Shown here: positions 22,580-35,700 of the stretch, piece by piece
Numbering within the stretch: position 1 is the stretch's first letter
Layout: every line of letters starts with the position of its first letter
Assembly: GCF_050003625.1 (NCBI RefSeq)
Contig: NC_134400.1
Coordinates: 54,068,066 to 54,132,065 of the forward strand
DNA: 64,000 nucleotides
Direction of reading: 5' to 3'
DNA from: Haematobia irritans
Lineage: Eukaryota > Arthropoda > Insecta > Diptera > Muscidae
The notes under the pieces: generated by a model
The model's database searches: none
Seen by the model: the letters and a program-made list of their open reading frames with translations, nothing else
What the model was told of the DNA's origin: nothing
Made by a program: the position numbers and the translations under genes

Positions 22580-24362
22580 TAAATAAACACAGGATGAGCG
22601 TTTTTCAAATGCAACAACTTTTCAATTTGAGGGTAAATATAATTTTCAACATAAATTCAACTTGACTTGAAATAGCTCACCTTCAATACATCTTCAAATT
22701 ATTTGCGAACTATTTCCAATTTGCCAAACTGTTGACGAAATCATTGAAAAGGTGTTGAAGATAATATGAGAAAACTTTGACAAAACACTACCCTAAAATG
22801 CAACGAAAAAACCATGTGGTTTTCAATACTTATTTGTGCAACGAAGTTCGTGGTCAATTGCAAGAAATAAAAAAAAGGAAAATTTTAGACAAATAACCAA
22901 ATAGTTTATAAAAATAGGTAAGTGAAAATAAAAAATGAAATAAAACTTTAAGGAAGTCACTAAATGTATATCTCTTTGCAGAAAACAAAAATTATGGATT
23001 CTACGTTCTTGAAAACATTAAAAAGCTGACCGATGAAAAAATGGTGGACAATTAACTGGAACTGCTTCAAATAGTTTATAATAATTGGTACGTCAATATG
23101 AAAAATTAAATCAACACTTTAGAGAAGTCACTAAATTTAAATCTCTTTGCAGAAAAGAGATTTAAATTAAGAAGCTGACCAAACATTAAGAAGCTGACCA
23201 ATGAAAAATGAGTGGCTTATCGACAAGAAAAAGTTTCCAGAAACATTACAAGTGCAACCAATTAAAATTGTTAAAAACAACAAATTGTTGAAATCAACAA
23301 CTTCTGGATGATGCTATTATCAGTTTAAAATGGATATTTTGTGAATTCCTTCTCCTGGAAAGCAATTCTAACACGCGGTCCAGTACGTTCCTAATTTCAA
23401 ATTGCCCGCATGTTAATAAATTTTAATGACACCAAAAGGAAGGAAATCCAATTATCAATGTAAAAGTGTTTACTAATAATGTTTAAGATATTTAAAGTTT
23501 TGTTCAAAGACCATAGAAAAAGAAGACATGAATTGGGCTTTGATAGTGTTAGTGCTAAGAACCAGAGATTAGCCCCATACTTGTAGGAAAAGCGCTTCGA
23601 ACTTACTGGTTTGATACAGACAATTTTTATTTTGCTATTTTCTCACAAGTTCCTGCCAATTTCTGTGTCGTTTGCACTAAATTATTAATTAAATGTTTCA
23701 TGAAGTGTTTTTGTTCTTTTAAAAGTTAAAAAAATTGCTAAAATAAGAGAATTAGGTTTTGTTACGAAAGCAAAATGAAAAGAGAAACCGAAAAAAAGTT
23801 GCAACTTCTCAACGAACATGTATGGGGCTAATCTCTGGTTCTTGAGAAAAAAGAATAACAACATGCCCAATTCATGTCTTCTTCTTTAATTGTCTTTGGT
23901 TTTGTTGTTTGTTTTTGTTCTTATTTGTTGATATGTTTAATAAGATTATTATTTATCAATTGGTATTGTAGTGTACTATGTAGTGTAGTGTATTATTATA
24001 TATTTTATTTTGATGAATATGAATAAATTATACAAAATTCATAGAATTTTGGCTTTGACTTTCAATTTGAAGTGGGGATATCATTCATACAAATTTAGGT
24101 TGAAAAGTATTTGCAACGATATTAATTTTGAATTTGACTCGCATCGAAAATTGTTTGACAAATTATTGAGTAGCGATGCATTTCAATTTGAGGATAACAC
24201 TTGAGATATTATTGCTAATGTGTTGAATTTCAGTGTTGAGGGTAATGTCTGTTTTTTGTTGAGAACGCGATTTTCTCAACTTGAATCTTACCCTAATCCT
24301 TTGAAAAAATGTTTGAAAAATTGTTGAAATTTAGCATTTTTCAAACGTTTGTGTTTATTGGG
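22580..24362 (+). mobile_element. Non-coding TIR element, family E, copy 1
   Basis: The left end AAATAAACACAGGATGAGCG and right end TTTGTGTTTATTGGG are imperfect inverted repeats (family consensus CCCAATAAACACA). The interior is AT-rich. It contains two intron-like modules (GTAAGT or GTACGT, then CTTTGCAG about 65 bp later). A 63-codon open frame at 24013-24204 also occurs in the inverted copy at 41912-43352 but not in the other copies. No transposase is recognised. Confidence 0.7.
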
Positions 24363-24364
24363 AT

Positions 24365-26298
24365 CCCAATAAACACAGGATGAGCGTTTTTCAAATGCAA
24401 CAACTTTTCAGTTTGAGGGTAACTATAATTATCAACATAAATTCAACTTGACTTGAAACAGCTCATATTCAATACATCTTCAAATTGTTTGCGAATTACT
24501 TCCAATTTGCCAAAATGTTGACGAAATCTTTGAAAAGGGGTTGAAGATAATATGAGAAAACTTTGACAAAACACTACCCTAAAATGCAACGAAAAAACCA
24601 TGTGGTTTTCAATACTTGTTTGTGCAACGAAGTTCGTGGTCAATTGAAAGAAATAAAAAACATTTTAGACAAAAAACTGAATTTACTCCAAATAGTTTCT
24701 AATAATACGTAAGTGAAAATAAAAAAAAATGATATGAAACTTTAAGGAAGACACTAAATTATATCTCTTTGCCGAAAACTAAAATTATGGATTCTACGTT
24801 CTTTAAAACATTAAAAAGCTGACCGATGAAAAAATGTTGGACAAGTAACTGGAACTGCTTCAAATAGTTTATAATAATTGGTAAGTCAATATGAAAAATT
24901 AAATCAACACTTTAGAGAAGTCACTAAATTTAAATCTCATTGCAGAAAACTAAAATATTTGGATGCTGCATTCTTGGAAATATTAAGAGGTTGACCAATG
25001 AAAAATGATGGTGGCTTATCGAAAAGAAAAAGTTTCCATAAATCAAAGTACAATGAATTAAAGTACAATGAATTAAACTTGGTATTTATGCTTTTCCATA
25101 TCAACTACTGGGTGATAATTCGCATCACGCCTATAGTTTAATTTACATCGCATCATCGGTTTAATTTGATATTTTGTGAATTGAAATTGCTGGAAATTTA
25201 TTCTAACTCTCTAGTCATCAAGTTCCTTGCTAATTTCCCGAATTTTAATGCGTTTTACAAGAATTTTGTGACACCAACGTTCTTGAGGAATTTTGTGGGC
25301 TTCAATACATTTTGTGCCACGAAGTACGTGGTCAGTTATTTTTATTGACATAAAACTGAAATTAATCCAAAACGGTAATTATAATTGGTAAGTCAAAATA
25401 AAAAGTGAAATGAAAACTTAATGAAAATCACAAAACTCGATTGTTTTGCAGAAAACTAAAATCATTGGATGTTATATTCTTGGAAGATGTTGACCGGTGA
25501 AAAAATGATGAAGGAAACAACAAAGAAAAGATTCCAGAAAACTTGCAAAGTGCAACCAATTAAAACAAAGTGCAACAGTTCCTAAATCAAGAACTTCTGG
25601 ATGAAAATGTGCATTACATCAATTTACATTCCGTCATCAGTTTGATATTTTGTGAATTCCTCTTGATGGAATCTATTCTAACACGCAGGCCAGCAAGTTC
25701 CTCGATAGAAATTATTTGAAATTGTCAGCATATTAATTAATAATTAATTAATAGTTATGTGACACCAACATTATGGGGGAAATTATACATGAAAAATGTT
25801 TAAGTTATTTAAAGTTGTATTGATAGTTTTAGTTATTAATACCTTTAATAAGATAATTATGTTTTGATTGGTATTATAACATATTATTATTTTTATATAT
25901 TGTTAATGTTATTTTTAATATTATTATATTTTTAACGAAAAAAATTAATAAAATGTACAAAATCACTAGAAATTTAGTGTTGACTTTCAGTAAGAACTGG
26001 GATTGACTTTCATGCAAATTGTGGTTAGAAAATATTCGCAGCAATATTAGTTTTTAATTTGTCTCACATTGAAAACTGTTTGAGAAATTATTGAGTAGCA
26101 ATGCATTTCAATTTGAGGATTACAATTGAGAGATTATTGCTATTGTGTTGAATTTTACTGTTGAGGGTAATGTCTGTTTTTTGTTGAGAACGCGATTTTC
26201 TCAACAATTTCTCAACTTGAATATTACCCTAATCCTTTGAAAAAATGTTTGAAAAATTATTGCATTTTAGTATTTTTCAAACGTTTGTGTTTATTGGG
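24365..26298 (+). mobile_element. Non-coding TIR element, family E, copy 2
   Basis: The ends are CCCAATAAACACAGGATGAG and GTTTGTGTTTATTGGG. It directly follows copy 1, and the junction (24351-24374) is a perfect 24-bp palindrome made of the two facing ends. It contains three intron-like modules, near 24712, 24881 and 25388. All long frames are interrupted. Confidence 0.72.
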
Positions 26299-27218
26299 AT
26301 GGAGCAAAACAGTTTTACTTTGTATTTGTAACAGTAATCTAGAGCTAAAAAACCCCCATTTACCGCCCGATTCGCTGGTAAACTATAAAAGGATTATGAT
26401 ATTTTATAGTTTCTCCTAAAAATATGCCACAAATACTTTTTGAAATAACTACTTTCCATTGGTTTTTTATATTACATCAATATATATTTGGTAATAAGAT
26501 TTAGAAACAACATTTAAGAATAAAGGTTGAATTAAGGTGGAATTACATACCATGCGGTCATGCGTGCGTACGTTATATGCTATTGTCAAAAAAAGTTAAA
26601 ATGTTGGAACTACAATTGTTTGAGTTACACGGCAAAAGTAACGTATGCATATGACGCATAAAGTTGACGAACTTTTAACTTTTCAATGCGTCGGGTGCGT
26701 TGACAACATTAAACAACATGTAAACAAATCAAGAAACGAAAAACAATCGAAAATATGGACGAGAAATTATTGATTGAAGTTAAAATACATAAAGTCATAT
26801 ACTTTAAAAAGTTCGTGGAATACAAAAACACTACAAAATGCGCAGAGGCAAGGAATGTAATCATCAAATTCATAGGCTATTTTGTAATACTACTGTAAAA
26901 TTAATATCTATATACTTATTTATGACATTTTTGTTTTTTTACGCAATCTTTCTGAAAATGGGGACCCTTAAAATTTTTGAAAGACTTCCGATGTCCGCTT
27001 ACAGGACTTCACCCTACAGTCGTCCGTCTTGACAGCATCTGAAATAAAAGATTAAATTACTCAATAAGTATAAAAACTGTAAGTAATATAACAAATATTA
27101 GCAAAGATAGCACTATCCAATGCTTTAAATTCCTTAAAAGGTCTTTCATCAATATCCAATAGTCAACTTTTTCATTCGTCAAAATCGCCTAATCGACTTT
27201 CAACGCCATAAAAATTTC
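26299..27218. other. AT-rich stretch with a MITE-like segment
   Basis: Around 26523-26720 the sequence starts GGTTGAATTAAGGTGGAATT with ACATACCATGCG, resembling both ends of a short inverted-repeat element at about 44395-44555. No gene is recognised. Confidence 0.4.
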
Positions 27219-27522
27219 TAGTCTATTCAGTCCATTGTGATACCATAGTGGTGAACTTCTCTCTTATCACTGAGTGCTGCCCTACTCTATGTTAAGCTCA
27301 ATGACAAGGGATCTCCTTTTTATAGACGAGTCCGAACGGCGTTCCACATTGCAGTGAAACCACTTAGAGAAGCTTTGAAATACTCAGAAATGTCACCAGC
27401 AATACTGAGGTGAAATAATCCACCGCTCAAAAACTTGTTCGTGATTGGTGGAAACTGGGTTTGAACCCACGACCCTGTGTATGCAAGCCGCGCATGCTAA
27501 CCGTTGCATCACGGTGGCGCCC
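27219..27522 (-). mobile_element. tRNA-derived SINE, copy 3 (diverged)
   Basis: The reverse complement of the SINE: the tail side (ATAGTCTA...) at the left, the head side (A-box region near 27500) at the right. The B box reads GGTTTGAACCC-like on the plus strand and the copy carries many substitutions, so it is older than copies 1 and 2. CCTAACCTAA adjoins the head rather than the tail, suggesting a neighbouring tail from another insertion. Confidence 0.8.
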
Positions 27523-27622
27523 TAACCTAACTTAACCAAAAATTAAGGCGTGCCATTTTTTTTTTTTCAATAAAGAAAACACCATAAGAGCCAGGGCACA
27601 ATTAATAGACTGACGCACATAA

Positions 27623-29548
27623 GTATTGGACTAATTTTTTGTTTTATTTGTACCTATATTCCCCATTCTTCCATCAAAACTGTACCAAATTTCATCAGAA
27701 TCGGTTAGTAATAGTGGCCTGAATACTGCTTAAAATCAATATTTCTGGTAGGCACATTTTTTCGCAGATACCCTGCCACACAAAATCCACTATCAATTTC
27801 AATCATTTTCTTAACGGACTTTATTTTTAATTTGTTTAAAAAGTGAATTATCTGAGATAAATTTTTAATGGGTTGTTTTCAGTTCCAATAAACTTTTTAA
27901 TTTTAAAATTTTGGTTCTGACTTATTACTACCGAAGAAAGCGACACGTACGATTTTGTGGTTCATAGAGCTTTAGTGTATAAAAATATCATGGTTCGCTT
28001 AATTTAAAAAAAAATAAATAAGGTGTAAATTATGATCTCCGTGCACACAAAGAAAAATTCATAAAAATTGAGCCAACGTAAATTTTTCATTGATATAATA
28101 TAACATTTTCATTAATACAATGAAACTGTTCGTTAATAGTACGAAACGTTACGTGTAAATTACGATCTCTGTGCACACAAAGAAAAATTCATTTAAATTG
28201 AGCCAACGAAATTTTTTCATTGATATAACATAACATTTTCATTAATACAATGAAACTGTTCGTTAATAGTACGAAACGTTATTTTTTAGTTATTGTTAAT
28301 TGTTAATTTAAATCAGGCCTTCAATTGTTTAACATTTATTTATTTATTTCCAATATAATTTATAAATACATTGAAAATTTTAAAATGTTTAACAATTTGT
28401 TATTGAAACGCAAATATATTACTTAGTTTACATTAAATATCGAATGTATTGGACTAATTTTTTGTTTTATTTGTACCTATATTCCCCCATTCTTCCATCA
28501 AAACTGTACCAAATTTCATCACAATCGGTTAGTAATATTGGCTGAATACTGCTTAAAATCAATATTTCTGGTAGGCACATTTTTTCGCAGATACCCTGAC
28601 ACACAAAATCCACTATCAATTTCAACCATTTTCTTAGCGGACTTTATTTTTAATTTGTTTAAAAAGTGAATTATCTGAGATAAATTTTTAATGGGTTGTT
28701 TTCAGATCCAATAAACTTTTTAATTTTAAAATTTTGGTTCTGACTTATTACTACCGAAGAAAGCGACACGTACGATTTTGTGGTTCATAGAGCTTTAGTG
28801 TATAAAAATATCATGGTTCGCTTAATTTAAAAAAAAATAAATAAGGTGTAAATTATGATCTCCGTGCACACAAAGAAAAATTCATAAAAATTGAGCCAAC
28901 GTAAATTTTTCATTGATATAATATAACATTTTCATTAATACAATGAAACTGTTCGTTAATAGTACGAAACGTTGACTAACAGAATTCGTCATAATGACGA
29001 AAAATTTCGTCGTATTAACGAATTTGAACGAAACTTTTTCTATCAGTGTGTGGTTCATGTATGGAAAACGGAGACTCGATTACAAATGTTATTGCATAAT
29101 CAATAACTATATTTTTATTAATGCTTGAACTTTTTTAAAGCTTCGATATGTACCATTATACTGTTTTTGGCTTATTGCAACAGATATTCTATTATCACAT
29201 AGTTAGGAGAGAATTTATTATGTCGATTCAGCAGAAACTTTCAGCAAAACTACTGAATTTTCAGCAGTATGTCTGCATTTTTGCTGTTTTAGCAAAAAAA
29301 AACTTATAAAATAACACTTTTTGTCTGCTGAAAAACTGCAGTCAATGTTTGCTATTTTTGCTATGAGCGTACATATGTATATTTTTTAGTTATTGTTAAT
29401 TGTTAATTTAAATCAGGCCTTCAATTGTTTAACATTTATTTATTTATTTCCAATATAATTTATAAATACATTGAAAATTTTAAAATGTTTAACAATTTGT
29501 TATTGAAACGCAAATATATTACTTAGTTTACATTAAATATCGAATGTA
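27623..29548. repeat. Tandem segmental duplication (two units)
   Basis: Unit 1 (27623-28445) and unit 2 (28446-29548) start with GTATTGGACTAATTTTTTG and end with the same ~170 bp block (AAATCAGGCCTTCAATTG to CGAATGTA). Over most of their shared length they differ by only a few bases. Unit 1 has an internal ~130 bp duplication (about 28022-28150 and 28151-28280); unit 2 instead has ~400 bp of other sequence (28976-29378). Non-coding. Confidence 0.85.
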
Positions 29549-29732
29549 AAATAATACAAAATTGTATGAATGCTAATGTTCATAATTTATGCAAATCACA
29601 CAATTTCCAAGGAACGTAAAATTCTCCATACCATTCAATTACTAGTCTAGAGCCATATATTCGCATGGCCGTATCATAATAGCCAGACCTATTCATGCAA
29701 GATCTTTTGGTTCTTTTTGTTTATTTCATACG

Positions 29733-32700
29733 ATGAACACCTCCGTAGTTCCAAGCACCGATGCCACTTTTAACGGACCTCCTTTGCCAGCCAATGTATG
29801 CTTGTCACCCAAATCGCTGTTACGATTGGTCATCGACCATGATGAATTGCATAGACGTAAGCAACTGTATAAAACCTATTCATCATCTTCCGAAAAAGAG
29901 GAATTTAATCACCAGGATCACGACCCGGAGGAGGAATTTAATAATTTCGTCAATTATGTGCGACTAACACCGGTGACATTTATGAAACTATGTCCAGCAT
30001 TGTTAGCTCAAATTGATCAGCAAGTTTGCGTACAACCAGCTCCCCTAAGACATTTGGAAGACAGTAAAGAGATGATTTGGAATGGTAAGTCTACTATTTT
30101 CTACAATCAAATTATATCGGCTATCCCGCATCAAATTATAATAAAATTTACAACAAATATGTACAATTTTAATTTCAATCGGATCGGACGAAATTTGCTT
30201 TTTCAAAAGGGTTGAAGAAGTAAAATCTGGGGATCGGTTTATGTGAGGACTATTTATAATTATTGACCGATATGGACTAATTTTTGGATGGTGGTTAAAG
30301 ACAATATACATAGACATCACGTACCAAATTTCAACCTGATCGGATGGAATTTGCACCTCCAGGAAGCTCCTTGGGGTAATTTGTGGTCGGAATTATATCG
30401 CCGTCGACTCTGACATTCATGTGCCTGTCTACTTCCGCCGACCATGTAGTGAATAGTGTGGCTGAGGATTTGGTGGGAGATATCCTCAAATTTCTTGCAG
30501 TGAAATAACTAGTAAGATCAGCGAGGTAGACATTCAAACGATCGCAAATGTCATTGTGCAATCGTCTGCATATGATACAATCTCGACGCCGTCAGGAGGG
30601 GGTGGAATCGAGGACAGGTAGAGATTAAACAGTGTCGGAGATATCACCCCACCCTAGGGAACTCCCTGTTTAACTCTACGGGGTTTTGACTTCCTGTCCC
30701 TGAATTCCACGCACGATTGGCGTCCGCACAAATAATTCAGAACCCAACGTTTATTTCCTGCCGGTAGGGACGTATTCTCGATGTCCTCGAATAGTGTGGC
30801 ATGGTTGACCATGCTCTAGAGTTAGTCGAGAAGAAAGACATACCGGCTAGACCTAGAGCACATGCCTGGATACCTGCAAACCCTTCTGACCCTGAATCTA
30901 TTTTAAATAGACTGAAACGATGCAATCCAGATCTTCCAACAGCTGATTGGAAGGTTGGCCGTTTGGATGAAGTGGATGGACCAAGACGGCATGCAGTGTT
31001 TATATTGAACACTCAGTCTTTGCCACATCTGGCAAAGTCCCAGGGCCGTGTATGTTATGGCTTTCATTATATCCAAATGAAGGTGTATAAAAACGATCAG
31101 CTAAAGGATTCAGAAATGGACAAGCCTCTGTCTGAATCAGAAGTAAGCGGATCCTCTTGCGAAGTCGAGGGAGATACCAAAGTTGAAGACATGGATAGAT
31201 ACCGTATGCGTGAGGAGGCTTCTATTGCCTCAGAACTCACCAAAGTCGAACCTATGGTTATTGCGAGAGTCACCGATATCTCTGAAGAGGACATTCTTGA
31301 TGACTCGATCGAAGCGGCTGATGTGACGGTTGTTGAAAATCTCGATGGTCCTACGGATCCTCCAGATAAATCTTCATCATTGTAAGGCTGCATGTGCTGC
31401 CTTAAAAGTTCTCCTGATGAAAGGGGACATAGATATAGTTCTTATTCAAGAACCATATGTTTACAAAAACAAAATATGTGAATTAAGTACTCCGGGGTTC
31501 AAACTATTGCAGTATACTGGTAATGATGTAAATCGAGCCTGTATAATTGCTAAAAACGAGCTCAATTTGTTTCTGCTTCCCTCAATGTGCAATACAGACA
31601 CTGTCGTTGCAAGTTTAGAAATAGCCAAATGCAAATATTGGGTATCTTCGGTCTACATGGGACATGACAGGGAGATGCCTCCATATGCCGTTAAGACCTT
31701 AGTGGAGGAGTCACTGAAAACAAAGGCGAAACTCATTATGGGATGCGATGCGAATGCACATCATAGTATATGGGGAAGTAGTGATACTAATGCAAGGGGA
31801 GAGTCGCTAATAGAGTTTATTTTGCGTACTAATCTGGTAGTTTGCAACAAGGGAGATGTCCCAACCTTTGTCACTAAAAACAGGCAAGAGGTTTTGGACA
31901 TCACCTTGGCCTCGCAAGAACTAAATGAAATGATATCTGAGTGGCAGGTTTTAAGTGAACACAGCTTCTCAGATCATCGCTACATCAGTTTCAAATTTGA
32001 TGTTCATATCACCAAGATCATATTTCCGCCAAATGTTAGGAAAGCTGACTGGAATAGGTATAGGGAATCGTTCAATATGATGATACCGGAAATAACAGAG
32101 ACAAATATGAGAAATGTGCAAGATATCGAACACGCAGTGCGGCGGATTACTAAGGCCTTCAACATCTCACTGAAAGCTGCATGCCCTAGAGGAAAGCCAA
32201 GGGGGAAACATCGACCACCATGGTGGTCTACGGAATTAAGTAATATGAGGAAATCCTGCAGGAAGCTCTTTAACAAGGCAAAGTCCACCAGAGCCCCTGA
32301 GGACTGGGACGCTTACAAGAAGAATCTGAGAGGATACAAGCGAGAACTGAGAAAGGCTCAGCATAACTCTTGGAATGCTTACTGCAGCAGTATTGAGAAT
32401 ACGTCCGAGGCTTCCAGACTACGGAAGGTTCTAGCATCCACCAACTCCGCTCCAGGTTTCATTAAAACATCGGAGGGCAATTGGACAACGTCCAGTAAGG
32501 AGACGCTGGAGGTACTATTGGACACACATTTTCCTGGAAATCAGACGGTTGAACCATGTACTGGCGGTGCCACAGTTGCTCAGCGGTCGTTTCCTGTCGA
32601 GGAAATTGTATCGGAAACTAGAATAAGATGGGCGCTAAATAGCTTTGGACCATTCAAATCCCCTGGACCTGATGGAATTACTCCGGCGGAGTTACAAGCT

Positions 32701-35700
32701 GTAACTGACAAAATTATCCCCTGGTTGTCGGTGATATATAAAGGATGTATCAACTTATCATATATCCCAGGAAAGTGGAGGGAAACAAAAGTCGTTTTCA
32801 TACCTAAAGCGGGAAAAGCCTCTCACTCGAGGGCGAAGGATTTCCGACCAATCAGCTTATCCTCATTCCTACTTAAGACTCTGGAGAGGATGATAGATAT
32901 TTATCTTAGAACTAGCATCGATTCAAGTTTGTTCTCGAAACGACAGCATGCATACTCGAAGGGCAGGTCTACTGAGACCGCACTACATGAACTAGTCAGC
33001 TTTATTGAAAGCTCACTATCTGTCAAAGAATACACAATCGTGGCGTTTCTAGACATCGAAGGGGCGTTCAATAATGTCCATCCGAGCTCGATATTAAATG
33101 GACTGACAACTCTGAATGTTGATCCATGTATACTCAGGCTGTTAGACGAACTGCTAATGAAGAGACGTATTTCAGCCACACTAGGACAAGCAAACATACA
33201 AAGGTATGTGAACAGAGGCACTCCCCAAGGAGGAGTCCTATCACCTCTTCTTTGGAATGTTGCTATAAATAGCCTTCTGGTTACTCTAGAAAAAGAAAGG
33301 ATAAAAGTGGTGGCATACGCAGATGATGTGGCTCTGGCAGTCAGGGGAAAATTCCCATCCACAATCAGAGATATTATTCAGAGGGCCCTCCGGATGACTG
33401 AGAAATGGGCGAAAGACAATGGTCTTGGGGTAAATCCTGCAAAGACAGAATTAGTCATGTACTGCAACGATCGCAAAACTCCCACGGTTAGGCCTATTTC
33501 CTTAGGGGGTATTGAAATTCCCTTTGGTGAATGTGCAAAATACCTTGGCGTTATTTTGGACAGGAAGCTGAACTTTAAGCTTAATATTGAAGAAAGGGCG
33601 AGAAAGGCAACTGTAGCTTTGTACTCGTGCAAAAAGGCAATAGGAAAAAAGTGGGGACTGAAACCAAAAATTGTGCATTGGCTATACACGGCAGTGGTTA
33701 GACCTATAATGCTATATGGTGTTGTAGTCTGGTGGCCGGCACTTCAGAAACCGACTTGTTTAGATAAAGTTCAGCGTATGGCGTGTTTGTGTATTTCAGG
33801 CGCATTCAGCAAGACAGGAACAAATTCCCTTAATGTCGTGCTGCATCTATTGCCTTTAGACATTTTGGCCAAACAGTCAGCTGCAACAACGGTTGTGCGG
33901 TTGCGCGAACTATCGCTGTGGTCGGAAAAAGGTTACGGTCACAGTTCTGTCCTCAAAACAATGCCAGATGTGCCTAACGTAGTGGATTACACTTTGGCGA
34001 GTCCAATTTTCGACAAAAAGTTTGAGACTCTAATCCCCAACAGTGAGGCGTGGTGCACACAGACCCCGGGGAATAAAGAATATATAGATTTCTACACTGA
34101 TGGCTCCAAATTGGATGGACAAGTGGGGTTCGGAGTATATTCTAATGATCTGGAACTTCGAATAGCGAAAAGATTACCTAATCACTGTAGTGTTTTTCAG
34201 GCTGAAATATTAGCAATAAGAGAGGTGGCGAATTGGCTGAGAAGTAATGTTCCAAAAAATGTGGGCATTAATATATACTCAGACAGTCAACCTGCAATAA
34301 AATCCTTGGACTCTGTGTTCCTCAACTCGAAAACGGCCATCGACTGCCGCAAATCTCTCAATGAGATGGCTGAGCAGTACAATATTCACCTAATATGGGT
34401 GCCTGGCCATAGGAACATACCGGGGAACTGCGAAGCGGATGAGTTGGCAAGGCTAGGGACTACCTTACATATTCCAGGGGAACTAGAATTTGTTGGTATG
34501 CCCCTAGCTACCTGCAAGCTCATGCTGCGTGAGAAGGCTGTTATGATGGCAAATGTTCGATGGGAGAATTGCAAGGGTTGTAACGACACCAAGCAAATAT
34601 GGCCCCATTTCAACTTAAACCGCACACTAGATATGCTAATGTTCTCGAGACGTCAGATATCACTCCTGATATCTGCTATAACGGGTCGCTGCCTGATAGG
34701 CGATTTTGCAAAAACTATTGGCGCGAAGTATAATGACTATTGTATGAGCTGTCATGATGCGGAGGAAAAAGAATCAATTAAACACCTCTTGTGTGAGTGT
34801 CCTGCATTTTGTGTAAAGCGCAAGCAACTTTTAGGAGCATATAGCTTCAGATTACTGGCGGATCTGGAAAACGTTAACTTAAGCAGTCTGCTACTGTTTT
34901 TGGAACAATCTGGTTGGTTCAACAAAGAAAAATAATCAAGAAGGTTCAGCGGTTAAAACTAGAAGTGCCCATATGTAATAGGTACTTTTTGTTAATGTGG
35001 TATCACAATGGACTGAATAGTCTAAGTGAGCCTGAATCTTAATCGGGCTGCCACTTTAACCTAACCTAACCTAACCTAACCATGGTTGACCATATCGAAT
35101 GCCTTCGATAGGTCAAGCGCCACGAGGACCGTCCTGTGACACGGCTTGGGCTGATTGAGTCCCATATTGATGTGTGCTGAAATGGCATGCAAGGCTGTCG
35201 TTGTGCTATGTACCTTACGGAATCCATGTTGATGATGGGCTGCTGGAAAATTCACCACAAGGCTGGGGAGGAGTAGTGCCTCAAGTGTCTTCGCTACTGG
35301 CGAGAGAAGGGATATCGGTCTGTACGATTCACCTTTGCTCGAGTCTTTGCCAGTCTTCAGTTGTGGAATCACCCTACCCATTCTCCAGACATCGGGTATA
35401 ATGAGTGATTCTAAGGACCGATTGAGGAGTCTGGTAAGGTACTCAACTCTCGGTATTCCCAGATGCTTCAGCATTAGCATTGAAATTCCGTCGGGGCCAA
35501 CGCCTTGGATGGTTTCGTCATTGGTAACTTCGGCTGTGGTAAATTGTGGTGTGTCATCGGCTCGGAGACCACGTATGCGACAGTCGGTTGAAAAATCTGG
35601 CGCATCTCTTCGGATCAGTCACCGTCACGTCGCCAAAGGTGATTCCATCCCTTGTGGTGGGGTTCGAGAGGGCTCTCACTGTTGACCACAATTTACCCGT

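Larger units (their letters stand above)
30813..35080 (+). mobile_element. RNase H LINE, copy C (5'-truncated, ORF2 intact)
   Basis: It begins inside ORF1 (ALELVEKKDIPARP) and ends in CCTAACCTAACCTAAC. An exact 13-bp target duplication, CATGGTTGACCAT, lies at 30800-30812 and 35081-35093. The target is the LINE D reverse transcriptase gene. Its orientation is the same as the host ZIP gene. Apart from the 5' truncation the copy looks undamaged, so it is young. Confidence 0.95.

Noticed and set aside
24013..24204. 63-codon open frame conserved in two family E copies
   Set aside because: It is interrupted in copies 2 and 4, has no known motif, and the two copies are too similar for frame conservation to mean selection.
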